Positions 15,865-24,030 of a DNA stretch of 32,217 nt are shown in pieces (positions within the stretch are counted from its first letter, which is position 1; every line of letters starts with the position of its first letter). A program made the position numbers and the translations under genes. The stretch spans positions 1 through 32,217 of the forward strand of contig JAGKWW010000032.1 of assembly GCA_021151665.1 (NCBI GenBank). Reading direction: 5' to 3'. The DNA comes from Flavobacteriaceae bacterium. GTDB taxonomy: Bacteria > Bacteroidota > Bacteroidia > Flavobacteriales > Flavobacteriaceae. Below the pieces are notes generated by a model, which had not been told where the DNA came from, ran no database searches, and worked only from the letters and a program-made list of their open reading frames with translations.

Positions 15865-18033
15865 TTATTTCTTTTTTGCTTCTACCAGTTCAAGTGAATC
15901 CATACTCACTTTACTGGTAAAAATTCCATAGTTCACGGTAGCTGTATTTTTCTCTATTGCATCGAGCGTGCCTACCGCCTTGCCATCAGCCATGCGTACC
16001 CTGTCACCAACTTTAAGTATAGCCTTCGGTTTTTCGGTAGTTTTCTCCTTCAGCTTTTTTTCCTTCTTCTCTTTTCTGATCTCTTCTACCTTTACCTTAA
16101 CTTCTGCGACCACCTGTTTCTCCTTTACATCTTTCTCCTTCTTCTCCTTAACGGTAAGCTTTTTTCGTTTGGAATTCTCTATCTCCACCATCTTCAGGAA
16201 CTCTCCAATCAGCTCTTTTTTATTTTTATTGTTGAAGTACTTATCGCTCATCTCATCAAGCTTTTGGCCAAGGTAGATAAGTCTTTGGCTGGAGTCGTAC
16301 AATTCCTGATAACTCTCGAGCTTTTGCTGAATACGGGTGTTGATATTCTCCATCTTTTTCCCTTCTTCGCGTGCCCGCATTTCTTCTTCTTTTAGTATTT
16401 GCGAAGTTTTCTCCAGCTTAGACCGTTCTTTTTGGAGCGTCGCAATAGTCTGGTCAAACCGTACTTTGCTTTTCTCTATCTTCTTTTTCGCACGGTTAAT
16501 AAGCCCATACGGAATACCATTTTTCTGCGCTACCTCAAAGGTAAATGAGCTTCCTGCCTGGCCCAGCACCAGCTTATACATAGGCTCGAGGGATTTCTCG
16601 TCAAAAAGCATATTAGCATTGGTAGCATATGGCAGCTCGTTGGCAAGTATCTTAAGATTGGTGTAGTGCGTGGTAATGATGCCAAATGCCTCCCGATGAT
16701 AAAATTCCTCAAGGAAAGCTTCGGCAAGCGCGCCGCCCAATTCGGGGTCAGACCCCGTACCAAATTCATCAATCAGGAAGAGGGTGTGATCATTGCATTT
16801 TTTCAGGAAGTAATTCATGTTCTTCAGCCTGTAGCTGTAGGTACTCAGGTGGTTTTCTATCGATTGGTTGTCGCCAATGTCCGTCAAAATGCGTTCAAAG
16901 AGGAAAGTTTCACTGCGTTCATGTACCGGTATTAGCATTCCGCTTTGCAGCATAAGCTGTAGCAGGCCGATGGTTTTCAACGTGATGCTCTTGCCGCCGG
17001 CATTGGGCCCCGAGATTACAATAATCCTGTTGTCCTGGGAAAGCTCTATAGTCTGTGGGAATGTAGTTTCGTTCTTACGCTTGTTATTGAGGTACAAAAT
17101 TGGGTGGTAAGCCTCGCGGAAAAAGAGCCGTTTCCCTTCGGTTATAGCTGGCAATATTCCATTGATCCTTCGTGCATATTTAGCTTTTCCCGATACTACG
17201 TCGATATCCGTAAGAAAGTCCTGATAACTAATTAAATCAGGCACTGAGGGGCGGAGCATTGTGCTGAGTAAAGTAAGGATGCGTTTTACCTCTTCTTTCT
17301 CCTCGTATTCGTAGTTGCTAAGCTCGCGCGACAATTTCAGCGTTGCCTCAGGCTCAATATAAGCAATACTGCCTGTTTTAGAACTACCGAGTATCGCGCC
17401 TTTTACTTTTCGCCGGTGCATAGCAAGCACAGCGAGCACGCGCCGGTTTTCGACCACCGTTTCCCGGATGTCATCCAGGTAGCCTAACGAATTGTAGTGG
17501 GTAAGCGATGCGGCAAAGCTTTGGTTGATACGTCCTTTAATACCATTCATCTCCCGGCGTATGCCTTGCAGCTCGGGAGACGCGTCATCTTTTACTTCTC
17601 CGTATTTATCAATAACTTTATCTATTGCGCCAAGGATTTCCTTTCGGTATTCTACAGCCGAAGCGCGCAAATGAAGCGTAGGGTAGTAGTCGTCAAACTT
17701 AGCAAGGAATTTTATCAGGGTTGCTACGGTTTCAGCAAGCGCCCCGATTTTCCGGAAAGCAGGCGCATCAAGGTAACTGTCCTCTATTGCCAGGAATTTA
17801 AGTTCATTGTGTACAGGTTCAAAACCATGATTTGGCAATGCGTTGTTATTCTCAAACGACGAAACGTACTCCGATGTTTGCTGCAGCGCATCCAACAGGG
17901 TTTCTCTGTCTCTGAACGGTTTTATTTCTAATGCCTTTTGCTGCCCCGGCTCCGTTACGCAACCGGATGCTATGGCTTCGAGCACTGTGGCAAACTCAAG
18001 GTCTTTTAATGTTTTTTCGGTAATGCTTGTCAT
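15865..18033 (-). CDS. MutS2-type DNA-binding ATPase without Smr domain
   Basis: The 722-residue protein has the MutS2 core: helical lever/clamp regions (about residues 1-330), Walker A GPNAGGKS at about 342-349, Walker B LFLIDEFGTGSDPELGGALAE at about 419-440, and TTHYTNLK. A long Lys/Glu-rich coiled coil follows (about 515-650), then a small SH3/KOW-like module (LKVGDRVRMADGKAVGTLDA). Bacillus MutS2 is about 785 residues and ends in an Smr nuclease domain; here that domain is absent and the reading frame ends cleanly. Without it, a role in ribosome rescue or recombination control would rest on ATP-driven binding alone or on another nuclease. It is first in an operon with the DCC-family gene and divergent from ung. 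Confidence 0.93.
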   Translation of the reverse strand: MTSITEKTLKDLEFATVLEAIASGCVTEPGQQKALEIKPFRDRETLLDALQQTSEYVSSFENNNALPNHGFEPVHNELKFLAIEDSYLDAPAFRKIGALAETVATLIKFLAKFDDYYPTLHLRASAVEYRKEILGAIDKVIDKYGEVKDDASPELQGIRREMNGIKGRINQSFAASLTHYNSLGYLDDIRETVVENRRVLAVLAMHRRKVKGAILGSSKTGSIAYIEPEATLKLSRELSNYEYEEKEEVKRILTLLSTMLRPSVPDLISYQDFLTDIDVVSGKAKYARRINGILPAITEGKRLFFREAYHPILYLNNKRKNETTFPQTIELSQDNRIIVISGPNAGGKSITLKTIGLLQLMLQSGMLIPVHERSETFLFERILTDIGDNQSIENHLSTYSYRLKNMNYFLKKCNDHTLFLIDEFGTGSDPELGGALAEAFLEEFYHREAFGIITTHYTNLKILANELPYATNANMLFDEKSLEPMYKLVLGQAGSSFTFEVAQKNGIPYGLINRAKKKIEKSKVRFDQTIATLQKERSKLEKTSQILKEEEMRAREEGKKMENINTRIQQKLESYQELYDSSQRLIYLGQKLDEMSDKYFNNKNKKELIGEFLKMVEIENSKRKKLTVKEKKEKDVKEKQVVAEVKVKVEEIRKEKKEKKLKEKTTEKPKAILKVGDRVRMADGKAVGTLDAIEKNTATVNYGIFTSKVSMDSLELVEAKKK

Positions 18034-18057
18034 TCTTTTTCAGTAGCAAATAGTATG

Positions 18058-18065
18058 CAAAAATA
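18058..18065 (-). promoter_or_regulatory. -7 promoter box of mutS2 operon
   Basis: On the minus strand TATTTTTG fits TAnnTTTG and ends 24 bases before the mutS2 ATG (18033). No clear -33 element accompanies it. Confidence 0.45.
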
Positions 18066-18141
18066 CTACATATTTACATGGCGTGCCGGATACTGCAGAA
18101 AGTTTAAGAACCTCCCGGAAAGTGCTTTGATGCTGATTGGC

Positions 18142-18149
18142 TATATTTG
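18142..18149 (+). promoter_or_regulatory. -7 promoter box of ung
   Basis: TATATTTG fits TAnnTTTG exactly and ends 14 bases before the ung ATG at 18164. An in-frame TTG at 18137 precedes this box, which argues against it as a start codon. Confidence 0.5.
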
Positions 18150-18163
18150 CTCAAATTACGGTT

Positions 18164-18829
18164 ATGGATGTAAATATTGAGCAGTCGTGGAAGCAGGTGC
18201 TGGACGATGAGTTTAAAAAGCCTTATTTTTCTAAGCTGATATCATTTGTAAAAGATGAATATCAGCATCATGTCTGCTATCCGAAGGGGAAACAGATATT
18301 TTCAGCGTTCGATCATTGCCCTTTCTATAAGGTAAAGGTGGTAATAATAGGCCAGGACCCTTACCATGGCCCCGGACAGGCCCATGGCTTGTGTTTTTCT
18401 GTAAACGATGGCATACCATTCCCTCCATCACTTGTCAATATTTTTCGTGAAATACAAGCCGACCTCAATGTGCCTTATCCTGCGTCGGGAAATTTAGAGC
18501 GCTGGGCAGATCAGGGTATCCTGCTTCTTAACGCGGTGCTGACTGTCAGGAAGGGTGAGGCCAACAGCCATCAGGGCCATGGCTGGGAAACGTTTACAGA
18601 TGCAGTTATTCAGAAAATATCGGAAGAAAAAAAGGATGTTGTGTTCCTGCTCTGGGGATCTCCTGCTAAAAAGAAAGGATCCAAGGTAGACCGTACGCGC
18701 CATCTCATACTCGAATCCGGACACCCCTCGCCACTTTCTGCCAACAGGGGGCTTTGGTTTGGCAACCGCCATTTTAGTAAAACCAATACTTTTTTAACCG
18801 AAAAAGGGCTGGCGCCAATACAGTGGTAA
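18164..18829 (+). CDS. ung: uracil-DNA glycosylase, family 1
   Basis: This 221-residue enzyme removes uracil from DNA to begin base-excision repair. The water-activating loop GQDPYHGPGQAHGL (Asp65, His68) and the minor-groove loop GHPSPLSA (His187) are intact and at almost the same positions as in the E. coli enzyme (Asp64, His187); LLLNAVLTVR and LLWGSPAKKK are also typical. The ATG at 18164 is chosen because it follows a -7 box. It is divergent from mutS2 and ends one base before the convergent gene at 18831, with no obvious terminator between them. Confidence 0.97.
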   Translation: MDVNIEQSWKQVLDDEFKKPYFSKLISFVKDEYQHHVCYPKGKQIFSAFDHCPFYKVKVVIIGQDPYHGPGQAHGLCFSVNDGIPFPPSLVNIFREIQADLNVPYPASGNLERWADQGILLLNAVLTVRKGEANSHQGHGWETFTDAVIQKISEEKKDVVFLLWGSPAKKKGSKVDRTRHLILESGHPSPLSANRGLWFGNRHFSKTNTFLTEKGLAPIQW

Positions 18830-18830
18830 T

Positions 18831-19763
18831 TTAATTAAAGGTGAGTGCACCTAAAATTTCCTGGCTTAAAAACGGCCCGCCGGGGAAAGACGCGGTATAA
18901 TCGAGGTTAAGCCATATCTGTCCGCGCTCGTCAATGTGGTAATGCAGCTCGCGCCCGCGGCTTTCTTCCTTAAAAAGTACTTCTTTAATAAGGTAGTTGG
19001 CTGTTTCCAGGTCGGCTTTAGTGCCTACCAGCATCTCCGGATATAAATGCGCGTTTGTGCTCACAATGCGCGGGGTTCCGCCAATAGCTTTAATACATGC
19101 TGCCATCAATATGGCATGGTCATCACAATCTCCCGAAAAATGCTGAAGCGACTCACTGGCATACGCAATATATTCGTGCCCCTTCGGGTCATTCACATAA
19201 TTCCACCGGTTCCTGATCTCTTTAAATACCGCAAAGCACTGTATCATTACCCGCTGGTCGCGATATCCTTTTACATCACGAAAATACTTTGTGGTTGCCA
19301 TAAGTGCAAAATTGCGCACGCGCGGATTATTATAATTTACCGCGTCTATGATCTTCGACTTGTTGGGGAAAGGTAACAGATGGGATATGATGATGTCCTG
19401 TGGGTTGGGATCGTCGGCCATGGTAAATATCATAGACCGGTAATCCTCAGCTACTGCATTAAAGCCATACTGGCCAAAAAACTGGCCATATAAAAGAACG
19501 ATCAGGTAGAGCCCAAGGCAGATTATGATAATGGTTTTCAGCATCCGCAAAATTAATTGTATTGCCACTACCAGTATCACAAAAATAAGCACCCTGTCAA
19601 GATGCCAGGGCCATTCCGGGTCGATAAGGTTTTGGTGCAATATCAGGAAAAGCGGGACGGCGATAAGGATATTAAGAGCAAAAATGATAACAGAATCCCA
19701 AGGCTTCTTTACGCGAAGCGTTTCCCTGAGCTGTTTCAGTTTTGTCATATCCGGTAGCGTCAT
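18831..19763 (-). CDS. membrane-anchored transglutaminase-like protein
   Basis: The 310-residue product has about three N-terminal membrane helices (about residues 25-43, 57-73, 76-95) and then a soluble transglutaminase-like cysteine peptidase fold. The catalytic triad is readable as Cys213 in FSGDCDDHAILMAA, His239 in STNAHLYPEM and Asp288 in WLNLDYTASFPGG. Such proteins act as peptidases or amide transferases; the substrate is unknown. The start may be 15 bases further in (second Met). It follows the NMT1-type binding-protein gene with a 23-base gap, so the two are likely co-transcribed. Confidence 0.83.
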   Translation of the reverse strand: MTLPDMTKLKQLRETLRVKKPWDSVIIFALNILIAVPLFLILHQNLIDPEWPWHLDRVLIFVILVVAIQLILRMLKTIIIICLGLYLIVLLYGQFFGQYGFNAVAEDYRSMIFTMADDPNPQDIIISHLLPFPNKSKIIDAVNYNNPRVRNFALMATTKYFRDVKGYRDQRVMIQCFAVFKEIRNRWNYVNDPKGHEYIAYASESLQHFSGDCDDHAILMAACIKAIGGTPRIVSTNAHLYPEMLVGTKADLETANYLIKEVLFKEESRGRELHYHIDERGQIWLNLDYTASFPGGPFLSQEILGALTFN

Positions 19764-19786
19764 CAGCGTAAAAAAGGTACGCGGGA

Positions 19787-20632
19787 TTATCCCGTAGCAT
19801 TTTCAAAAGTAGTTTTTCGGTCAATGATTCCGATGTCAAAAAGCTGGTGCTGGACTTTCTCAAATGCCTCCCGCGTGAGTTTTTGCTGTGACCATTCTGT
19901 TTTGCTGAGCCACTCGCTTATATCTTCCACTTTCTGTCCATAGCGTTCTGCGAGTTCTGCTTCAAGGGTTGGCCTCTCTTTAATAGTTTCGCTAATTTCA
20001 TTAATAACACGCAGCACAGTGTCGATTACCTGCTGCTGCTGTTGTAACACATTATTTCGAACGGCGATTACGAAACTTGGCCATGGGGTAGGACAATCTT
20101 CAAGATGCCTGAAAATGCCTTTGTCTACAAGGGGCTTAGTCATGAAGCGTTCCCACATAAAATAATCGGCCTGCCCATTTGTAAGTGTTTCAGATGCGCC
20201 CTCAATAGTGTTTACCACCTCGTATTTAAGGCTTTCCGGCGGCCAGCCCATCTGCTTTGCATTCACTATAGCCATAAGATGTGAGCCAGATCCGAAACGG
20301 CTTATTGCTACGGTCCGGTCTATAAGGTCTTCGACTGCCTTATAGGGTGAGCCTGCAGCAACATGTATTCCCCACAGCAAAGGGGTTTCTACAAAAACCT
20401 GAACAATACTGCAATCGTTTCCTGCGATGATATCTTTGATGACTCCTTCGGTAAGTATGACGGCGGCATCGGTTTCTCCATTTCGGAGCATTTCGCAAAG
20501 CCTGCCCGTTCCTTCGGGTACATTAGCCCATCTGAGATCTATTCCGGCATCGGTAAATTTCCCTGATTCGATGCCCAGCTGCCATGGGTAATTGAAATGT
20601 TCCGGAACCCCTGCTATCTGTATGGTGTGCAT
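19787..20632 (-). CDS. cytosolic NMT1/THI5-like substrate-binding domain protein
   Basis: The 281-residue protein has the two-lobed periplasmic-binding-protein-like fold of the NMT1/THI5/SsuA group, recognisable from HTIQIAGVPEHFNYPWQLG, then ESGKFTDAGIDL, TDAAVILTEG, and AISRFGSGSHLMAIV. The ATG at 20632 gives this conserved start; there is no signal peptide or lipobox, so the protein is predicted to be cytosolic. No ABC permease or ATPase gene is nearby, which separates it from a transport binding protein. It may be a ligand sensor or an enzyme of cofactor metabolism like yeast Thi5, but the Thi5 active-site histidine motif was not identified. It is co-directional with the transglutaminase-like gene. 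Confidence 0.78.
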   Translation of the reverse strand: MHTIQIAGVPEHFNYPWQLGIESGKFTDAGIDLRWANVPEGTGRLCEMLRNGETDAAVILTEGVIKDIIAGNDCSIVQVFVETPLLWGIHVAAGSPYKAVEDLIDRTVAISRFGSGSHLMAIVNAKQMGWPPESLKYEVVNTIEGASETLTNGQADYFMWERFMTKPLVDKGIFRHLEDCPTPWPSFVIAVRNNVLQQQQQVIDTVLRVINEISETIKERPTLEAELAERYGQKVEDISEWLSKTEWSQQKLTREAFEKVQHQLFDIGIIDRKTTFENATG

Positions 20633-20697
20633 TCTTTTTTTATTTAACGCTAAAGGTACTAAGAGATTGTATAATTGTAAAGCTAAGCGGCATAAAA

Positions 20698-20727
20698 AAA
20701 ACCTAAACATCATCTTGCTTAGGTTTT
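20698..20727 (-). terminator. intrinsic terminator of nucleoside phosphorylase gene
   Basis: On the minus strand the stem AAAACCTAA / TTAGGTTTT (9 bp, 12-base loop) runs into TTTT, 21 bases past the phosphorylase stop. It separates that gene from the binding-protein gene at 20632. Confidence 0.8.
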
Positions 20728-20748
20728 ACATTGGCCCTGATAACAGGA

Positions 20749-21618
20749 TTACAATCCCGCCAGCTTGTCCAACGTATACGCTATAAGTTTGTTAACAGCG
20801 GCATAAGGGTCGGCACTAAAGGTTCCGGAGGCCCTGTTAGCAATAATTGCGTTCATCGAAAGGGCTTCATGCCCAAGTAATGATGCGAGGCCATAGATGG
20901 CGCCTGTTTCCATTTCAAGGTTTGTGATGCGGTGCCCATCGTAGCTAAAGTTGTCCATCCTGCTATTCAGTTGGGCGTCTTGTATCGATAGCCTGAGCAC
21001 CCGACCCTGAGGCCCGTAAAAACCACCCGCCGTGGCGGTAATACCCTTGTGTATCTCATTGGTAAATATCAGATTAGCCAGCTTTTCGCTGCCCTTAACA
21101 ACGTAAGGTTGCCCTTTCTTCATATCCCAGTTGGTATGGCTGATAAATGCCGACTCCATGTCTTTTTCGCATACCGGATCGATAGTGTAGGAGCGAAGCA
21201 TGTTGTCGAGGCCAAGACCGAATTCTGACATTACGATGCTGTCTACCGGGATATCCGCCTGAAGCGAACCCGACGTGCCAATACGGACAATATTAAGGGA
21301 AGTAAGCGTATCTTTTACCGTGCGTTTTTCCAGGTCGATATTCACAAGGGCATCAAGCTCATTCATAACGATATCGATGTTATCCGGGCCAATTCCGGTA
21401 GACATTACGGTAATGCGCTTGCCTTTGTATATTCCTGTTTGCGTTTTAAATTCCCGTTTCTGGGTGGTAAATTCTACCGAATCAAAGTGCTTTGTTATCT
21501 TTTCTACCCGATCCTGGTCGCCTACAAAAATTATATCAGTGGCAATATTCTCCGGTCGCAGGTTTAGGTGGTAAACGCTTCCGTCGGGGTTAAGTATGAG
21601 TTCTGAAGATTGTATCAT
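20749..21618 (-). CDS. PNP/UDP-type nucleoside phosphorylase
   Basis: The 289-residue enzyme cleaves a nucleoside with phosphate to the base and ribose-1-phosphate. The family signatures are visible: FVGDQDRV and STGIGPDNIDIVMNEL near the N-terminus, RIGTSGSLQADIPVDSIV (phosphate and ribose site), and NLEMETGAIYGLASLLGH with the substrate-binding Glu-Met-Glu. The pattern is closest to uridine phosphorylase-like enzymes, but purine specificity cannot be excluded. It is transcribed alone, with its own terminator. Confidence 0.9.
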   Translation of the reverse strand: MIQSSELILNPDGSVYHLNLRPENIATDIIFVGDQDRVEKITKHFDSVEFTTQKREFKTQTGIYKGKRITVMSTGIGPDNIDIVMNELDALVNIDLEKRTVKDTLTSLNIVRIGTSGSLQADIPVDSIVMSEFGLGLDNMLRSYTIDPVCEKDMESAFISHTNWDMKKGQPYVVKGSEKLANLIFTNEIHKGITATAGGFYGPQGRVLRLSIQDAQLNSRMDNFSYDGHRITNLEMETGAIYGLASLLGHEALSMNAIIANRASGTFSADPYAAVNKLIAYTLDKLAGL

Positions 21619-21636
21619 GATAACTTATGTTTTATT

Positions 21637-21696
21637 GGTTGAATGTGTTTAATCGGTTTACCTGTTGATGGTTTACTATGATGGTAAATTGGTTTA
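21637..21696. repeat. degenerate GGTTTA repeats between genes
   Basis: Four copies of GGTT(T/G)A begin at 21637, 21655, 21670 and 21691, in an AT-rich gap between the phosphorylase start and the SUI1 gene. Spacings are 18, 15 and 21 bases. No gene or terminator was found here. Confidence 0.4.
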
Positions 21697-21717
21697 TTAG
21701 CTAATTATTACGTTGTA

Positions 21718-22065
21718 TTATCCGCCAACACGCTTTACTCTGTAGCCTTCTTTCGTAAGCCAGTCCATTATTTTATCGCGGAAGTTGCCCTGAATGATGA
21801 TCTCGCCATCTTTGGCCGAACCGCCAACGCCGCACAGGGTCTTCAATTGTTTGGCAAGTGCTTTCAGGTCGTCGTCTGTACCTTCAAATCCTTTTATAAC
21901 GGTAGCCACTTTCCCTCCGCGGTTTTTTTTATCGAGATGTGCCTCAAGCCTTTGTTCGCTATTGGCAGGGGTTTCATGCGCTTCTTCCTTTTCGAACTCA
22001 AAATCTTTATTGGTTGAAAATACAAATCCCCCCAGGTCTTCTAAACTACCCAGTTTTTTTTTCAT
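21718..22065 (-). CDS. SUI1/YciH-type translation initiation factor
   Basis: The 115-residue protein ends in an SUI1 (eIF1-like) domain: RGGKVATVIKGFEGTDDDLKA, then LKTLCGVGGSAKDGEIIIQG and KIMDWLTKEGYRVKRVGG. The first 40 residues are a charged, probably disordered extension (MKKKLGSLEDLGGFVFST). YciH-type proteins are ribosome-associated and may affect start-codon or tRNA discrimination. It is on the same strand as the upstream oxygenase but separated from it by a terminator. Confidence 0.93.
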   Translation of the reverse strand: MKKKLGSLEDLGGFVFSTNKDFEFEKEEAHETPANSEQRLEAHLDKKNRGGKVATVIKGFEGTDDDLKALAKQLKTLCGVGGSAKDGEIIIQGNFRDKIMDWLTKEGYRVKRVGG

Positions 22066-22084
22066 AAAATAAAATATAAAAACA

Positions 22085-22114
22085 AAAAGACATCGGGAAA
22101 ACCCAATGCCTTTT
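22085..22114 (-). terminator. strand-specific terminator of oxygenase gene
   Basis: In RNA from the minus strand a 13-bp stem forms with two G-U pairs around a UUUU loop and is followed by a U-rich tract. On the plus strand the same two positions mismatch, so the hairpin is specific to the oxygenase transcript, whose stop lies at 22133. Confidence 0.75.
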
Positions 22115-22132
22115 GCGCTGTAAATATAAAAA

Positions 22133-23083
22133 TTATTTCTTTATCAAACCAAGGTCTACCAAGCGTTCATAAAGGAAATCGCCGGCAGTAATGTCCTCGT
22201 ACAATTTTGGATGATCTGCATCGACGCAGTTCTCAAGGCAATCCAGCTTCATCTCGCTAACCGGGTGCATAAAGAAGGGGATCGAGTAGCGCGACGTGCC
22301 CCACAGTTCACGCGGCGGATTTACCACCTGGTGGATGGTGCTCTTAAGCCTGTTATTGGTATGGCGCGAAAGCATGTCGCCCACGTTTATAACCAGTTCA
22401 TCCGGCTCTGCAATCGCATCAATCCATTCGCCGTCGTGATTTTGCACTTGCAGGCCTTTACCTTGTGCACCCATCAGCAGCGTTATCAGGTTGATGTCGC
22501 CATGGGCCGCAGCGCGTACGGCATTTTCGGGCTCGCTGGTGATAGGAGGGTAGTGGATAGGGCGAAGAATACTGTTGCCCTCTTTTACGTAATTATCAAA
22601 GTAGAACTCATCAAGGCCAAGGAAAAGCGCTAATGCGCGAAGCACATACACTCCCGTTTTTTCGAGCATCTGATATGCCTCTTTGCCTACTTCATTAAAT
22701 TTAGGAAGTTCTTTTACCTCAACATTGTCGGGGTATTCGCCTTGGTATTTAGATCCTTCGGGAAGGTACTGGCCAAAATGCCAGAACTCTTTCAGGTCAC
22801 CCTCTTTGCGGCCCTTGGCATGCTCTTTACCGAAAGAAACGTAGCCGCGCTGTCCGCCAATACCCGGAATTTCGTACTGCTCTTTTACTTCGAGCGGAAG
22901 GTTAAAAAAGTTTCGCACTTCAGCGTAAAGCTCGTCAACAAGCCTGTCGTCAAGAAAATGCCCTTTTAATGCCACAAAGCCAATATCTTCGTAAGCTTTA
23001 CCGATTTCATTTACAAATTTTTGTTTGCGTTTCGGGTCGTCCGAAAGGAAATCACGCAGGTCAACACTCGGGATGTTTTGCAT
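22133..23083 (-). CDS. isopenicillin N synthase family 2-oxoglutarate/Fe(II) oxygenase
   Basis: This 316-residue enzyme belongs to the plant-type 2OG/Fe(II) oxygenase group that includes isopenicillin N synthase and gibberellin oxidases. The iron ligands are His194 and Asp196 in AAHGDINLITLL and His251 in STIHQVVNP; the 2-oxoglutarate site Arg265-x-Ser267 is in RYSIPFFMHP. The N-terminal DIGFVALKGH segment and the GYVSFGKEHAKG stretch fit the family. Its substrate is unknown, and no biosynthetic cluster surrounds it. Its promoter is bracketed by two palindromic sites, suggesting dedicated control. It lies downstream of the SDR gene but is separated from it by a terminator. Confidence 0.93.
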   Translation of the reverse strand: MQNIPSVDLRDFLSDDPKRKQKFVNEIGKAYEDIGFVALKGHFLDDRLVDELYAEVRNFFNLPLEVKEQYEIPGIGGQRGYVSFGKEHAKGRKEGDLKEFWHFGQYLPEGSKYQGEYPDNVEVKELPKFNEVGKEAYQMLEKTGVYVLRALALFLGLDEFYFDNYVKEGNSILRPIHYPPITSEPENAVRAAAHGDINLITLLMGAQGKGLQVQNHDGEWIDAIAEPDELVINVGDMLSRHTNNRLKSTIHQVVNPPRELWGTSRYSIPFFMHPVSEMKLDCLENCVDADHPKLYEDITAGDFLYERLVDLGLIKK

Positions 23084-23094
23084 AAAAACTTTTT

Positions 23095-23108
23095 TTGTTA
23101 ATAACTTC
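23095..23108 (+). promoter_or_regulatory. palindrome-core operator candidate, downstream copy
   Basis: TTGTTAATAACTTC contains the 9-base near-palindrome GTTAATAAC and is the exact inverse of 23167-23180. It lies in the oxygenase leader, 12 bases before the ATG at 23083. Confidence 0.5.
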
Positions 23109-23132
23109 CAAAGCCGTAAGGCCTTGTAAATA

Positions 23133-23140
23133 CAAACATA
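23133..23140 (-). promoter_or_regulatory. -7 promoter box of oxygenase gene
   Basis: On the minus strand TATGTTTG fits TAnnTTTG exactly, 49 bases before the ATG at 23083. It lies midway between two inverted 14-bp sites. Confidence 0.55.
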
Positions 23141-23166
23141 AGGATAAATTTTGGTTTGATTTAAGA

Positions 23167-23180
23167 GAAGTTATTAACAA
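23167..23180 (-). promoter_or_regulatory. palindrome-core operator candidate, upstream copy
   Basis: GAAGTTATTAACAA is the exact reverse complement of 23095-23108, and its core GTTATTAAC is palindromic apart from the central base. It is about 30-45 bases upstream of the oxygenase -7 box. Confidence 0.5.
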
Positions 23181-23187
23181 CAAAAAA

Positions 23188-23209
23188 GGCCGTGACAAAT
23201 GCCACGGCC
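23188..23209 (-). terminator. intrinsic terminator of SDR gene
   Basis: The stem GGCCGTG / CACGGCC (7 bp, 8-base loop) is followed on the minus strand by TTTTTT. It lies just past the SDR stop at 23232 and isolates the oxygenase promoter. Confidence 0.9.
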
Positions 23210-23231
23210 CTTAGGTTGTGATGGATGATTG

Positions 23232-23996
23232 TTACAACAGCATCCCGCCGGACACCTCGATACGCTGGCCATTGATCCAGTAGCCTTCTTCACTGCAAAG
23301 GAAAGCCACCACGCCGCCAATGTCATGTGGCAGGCCTACGCGGCCAAGTGCTGTAAGTCCGGCAATCTGCGCATTAAATTCCTTATTATCTCGGGTACGC
23401 CCTCCACCGAAGTCCGTTTCAATGGCGCCCGGTGCAACCACATTGGCGGCAATCTTTCGCGGGCCGAGTTCCTTTGCAAGGTAGCGGGTGAGCACCTCTA
23501 CCGCGCCCTTCATCGATCCGTAGGCCGACGAGCCGGGAAACGCAAAGCGTGCAAGGCCGGATGAGATGTTCACGATGCGCCCGCCATCGTTCAGGAAGGG
23601 CAGTGCTTTCTGCGTAAGGAAGAACACGCCTTTGTAATGGATGTTAATGATATCGTCCAGCTGTTCTTCGGTCGTTTCGGCAAAAGGCTGGTATAGTGCT
23701 GTCCCCGCATTGTTGATCAGGAAATCGAAATTTGGGCTGCCCGTCTTTTCCTGAAGGTGTGACGTAATTTCTTTTATAACGCCGTCAAAAGATTTTATAT
23801 CGGACGTATCCAATTGTACCGCCAAAGCTTTCTGCCCAAGCGATTCTATCTGGCTCACTACTTCGTCGGCAGCATCCTTATTACTGTTGTAAGTAAATAC
23901 TATATCGTTCCCTTTTTTAGCCAAAGCCAAGGCCATGTCCCGGCCAAGCCCACGGCTGCCGCCTGTAATCAGTGCAATTTTTGTTCTTGTTTCCAT
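23232..23996 (-). CDS. short-chain dehydrogenase/reductase
   Basis: The 254-residue enzyme is a classical SDR: the dinucleotide loop TGGSRGLG (residues 11-18; the Arg suggests NADPH), NNAG (95-98), catalytic Ser in IVNISSGLARF, and YGSMK with Tyr159 and Lys163. The C-terminal VVAPGAIETDFGGG and YWINGQRIEVSGGMLL are typical of 3-oxoacyl-reductase-like members. The substrate is unknown. The ATG at 23996 is the one that gives the normal N-terminus. It lies directly downstream of an AraC-type regulator on the same strand, with tandem operator-like repeats and a -7-like box in the 98-base gap, so it is probably the regulator's target. Confidence 0.92.
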   Translation of the reverse strand: METRTKIALITGGSRGLGRDMALALAKKGNDIVFTYNSNKDAADEVVSQIESLGQKALAVQLDTSDIKSFDGVIKEITSHLQEKTGSPNFDFLINNAGTALYQPFAETTEEQLDDIINIHYKGVFFLTQKALPFLNDGGRIVNISSGLARFAFPGSSAYGSMKGAVEVLTRYLAKELGPRKIAANVVAPGAIETDFGGGRTRDNKEFNAQIAGLTALGRVGLPHDIGGVVAFLCSEEGYWINGQRIEVSGGMLL

Positions 23997-24030
23997 TGCT
24001 TTTATTTTTTTGTGATTTAGATTAACAATG

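Noticed and set aside
20028..20046. CTG/TTG microsatellite
   Set aside because: It encodes a short glutamine run in a helical part of the binding-protein gene, which is common and unremarkable.
20633..20713. Signal-peptide-like extension of the NMT1-type protein
   Set aside because: The upstream frame is AT-rich and overlaps the phosphorylase terminator; the family start aligns with the ATG at 20632.
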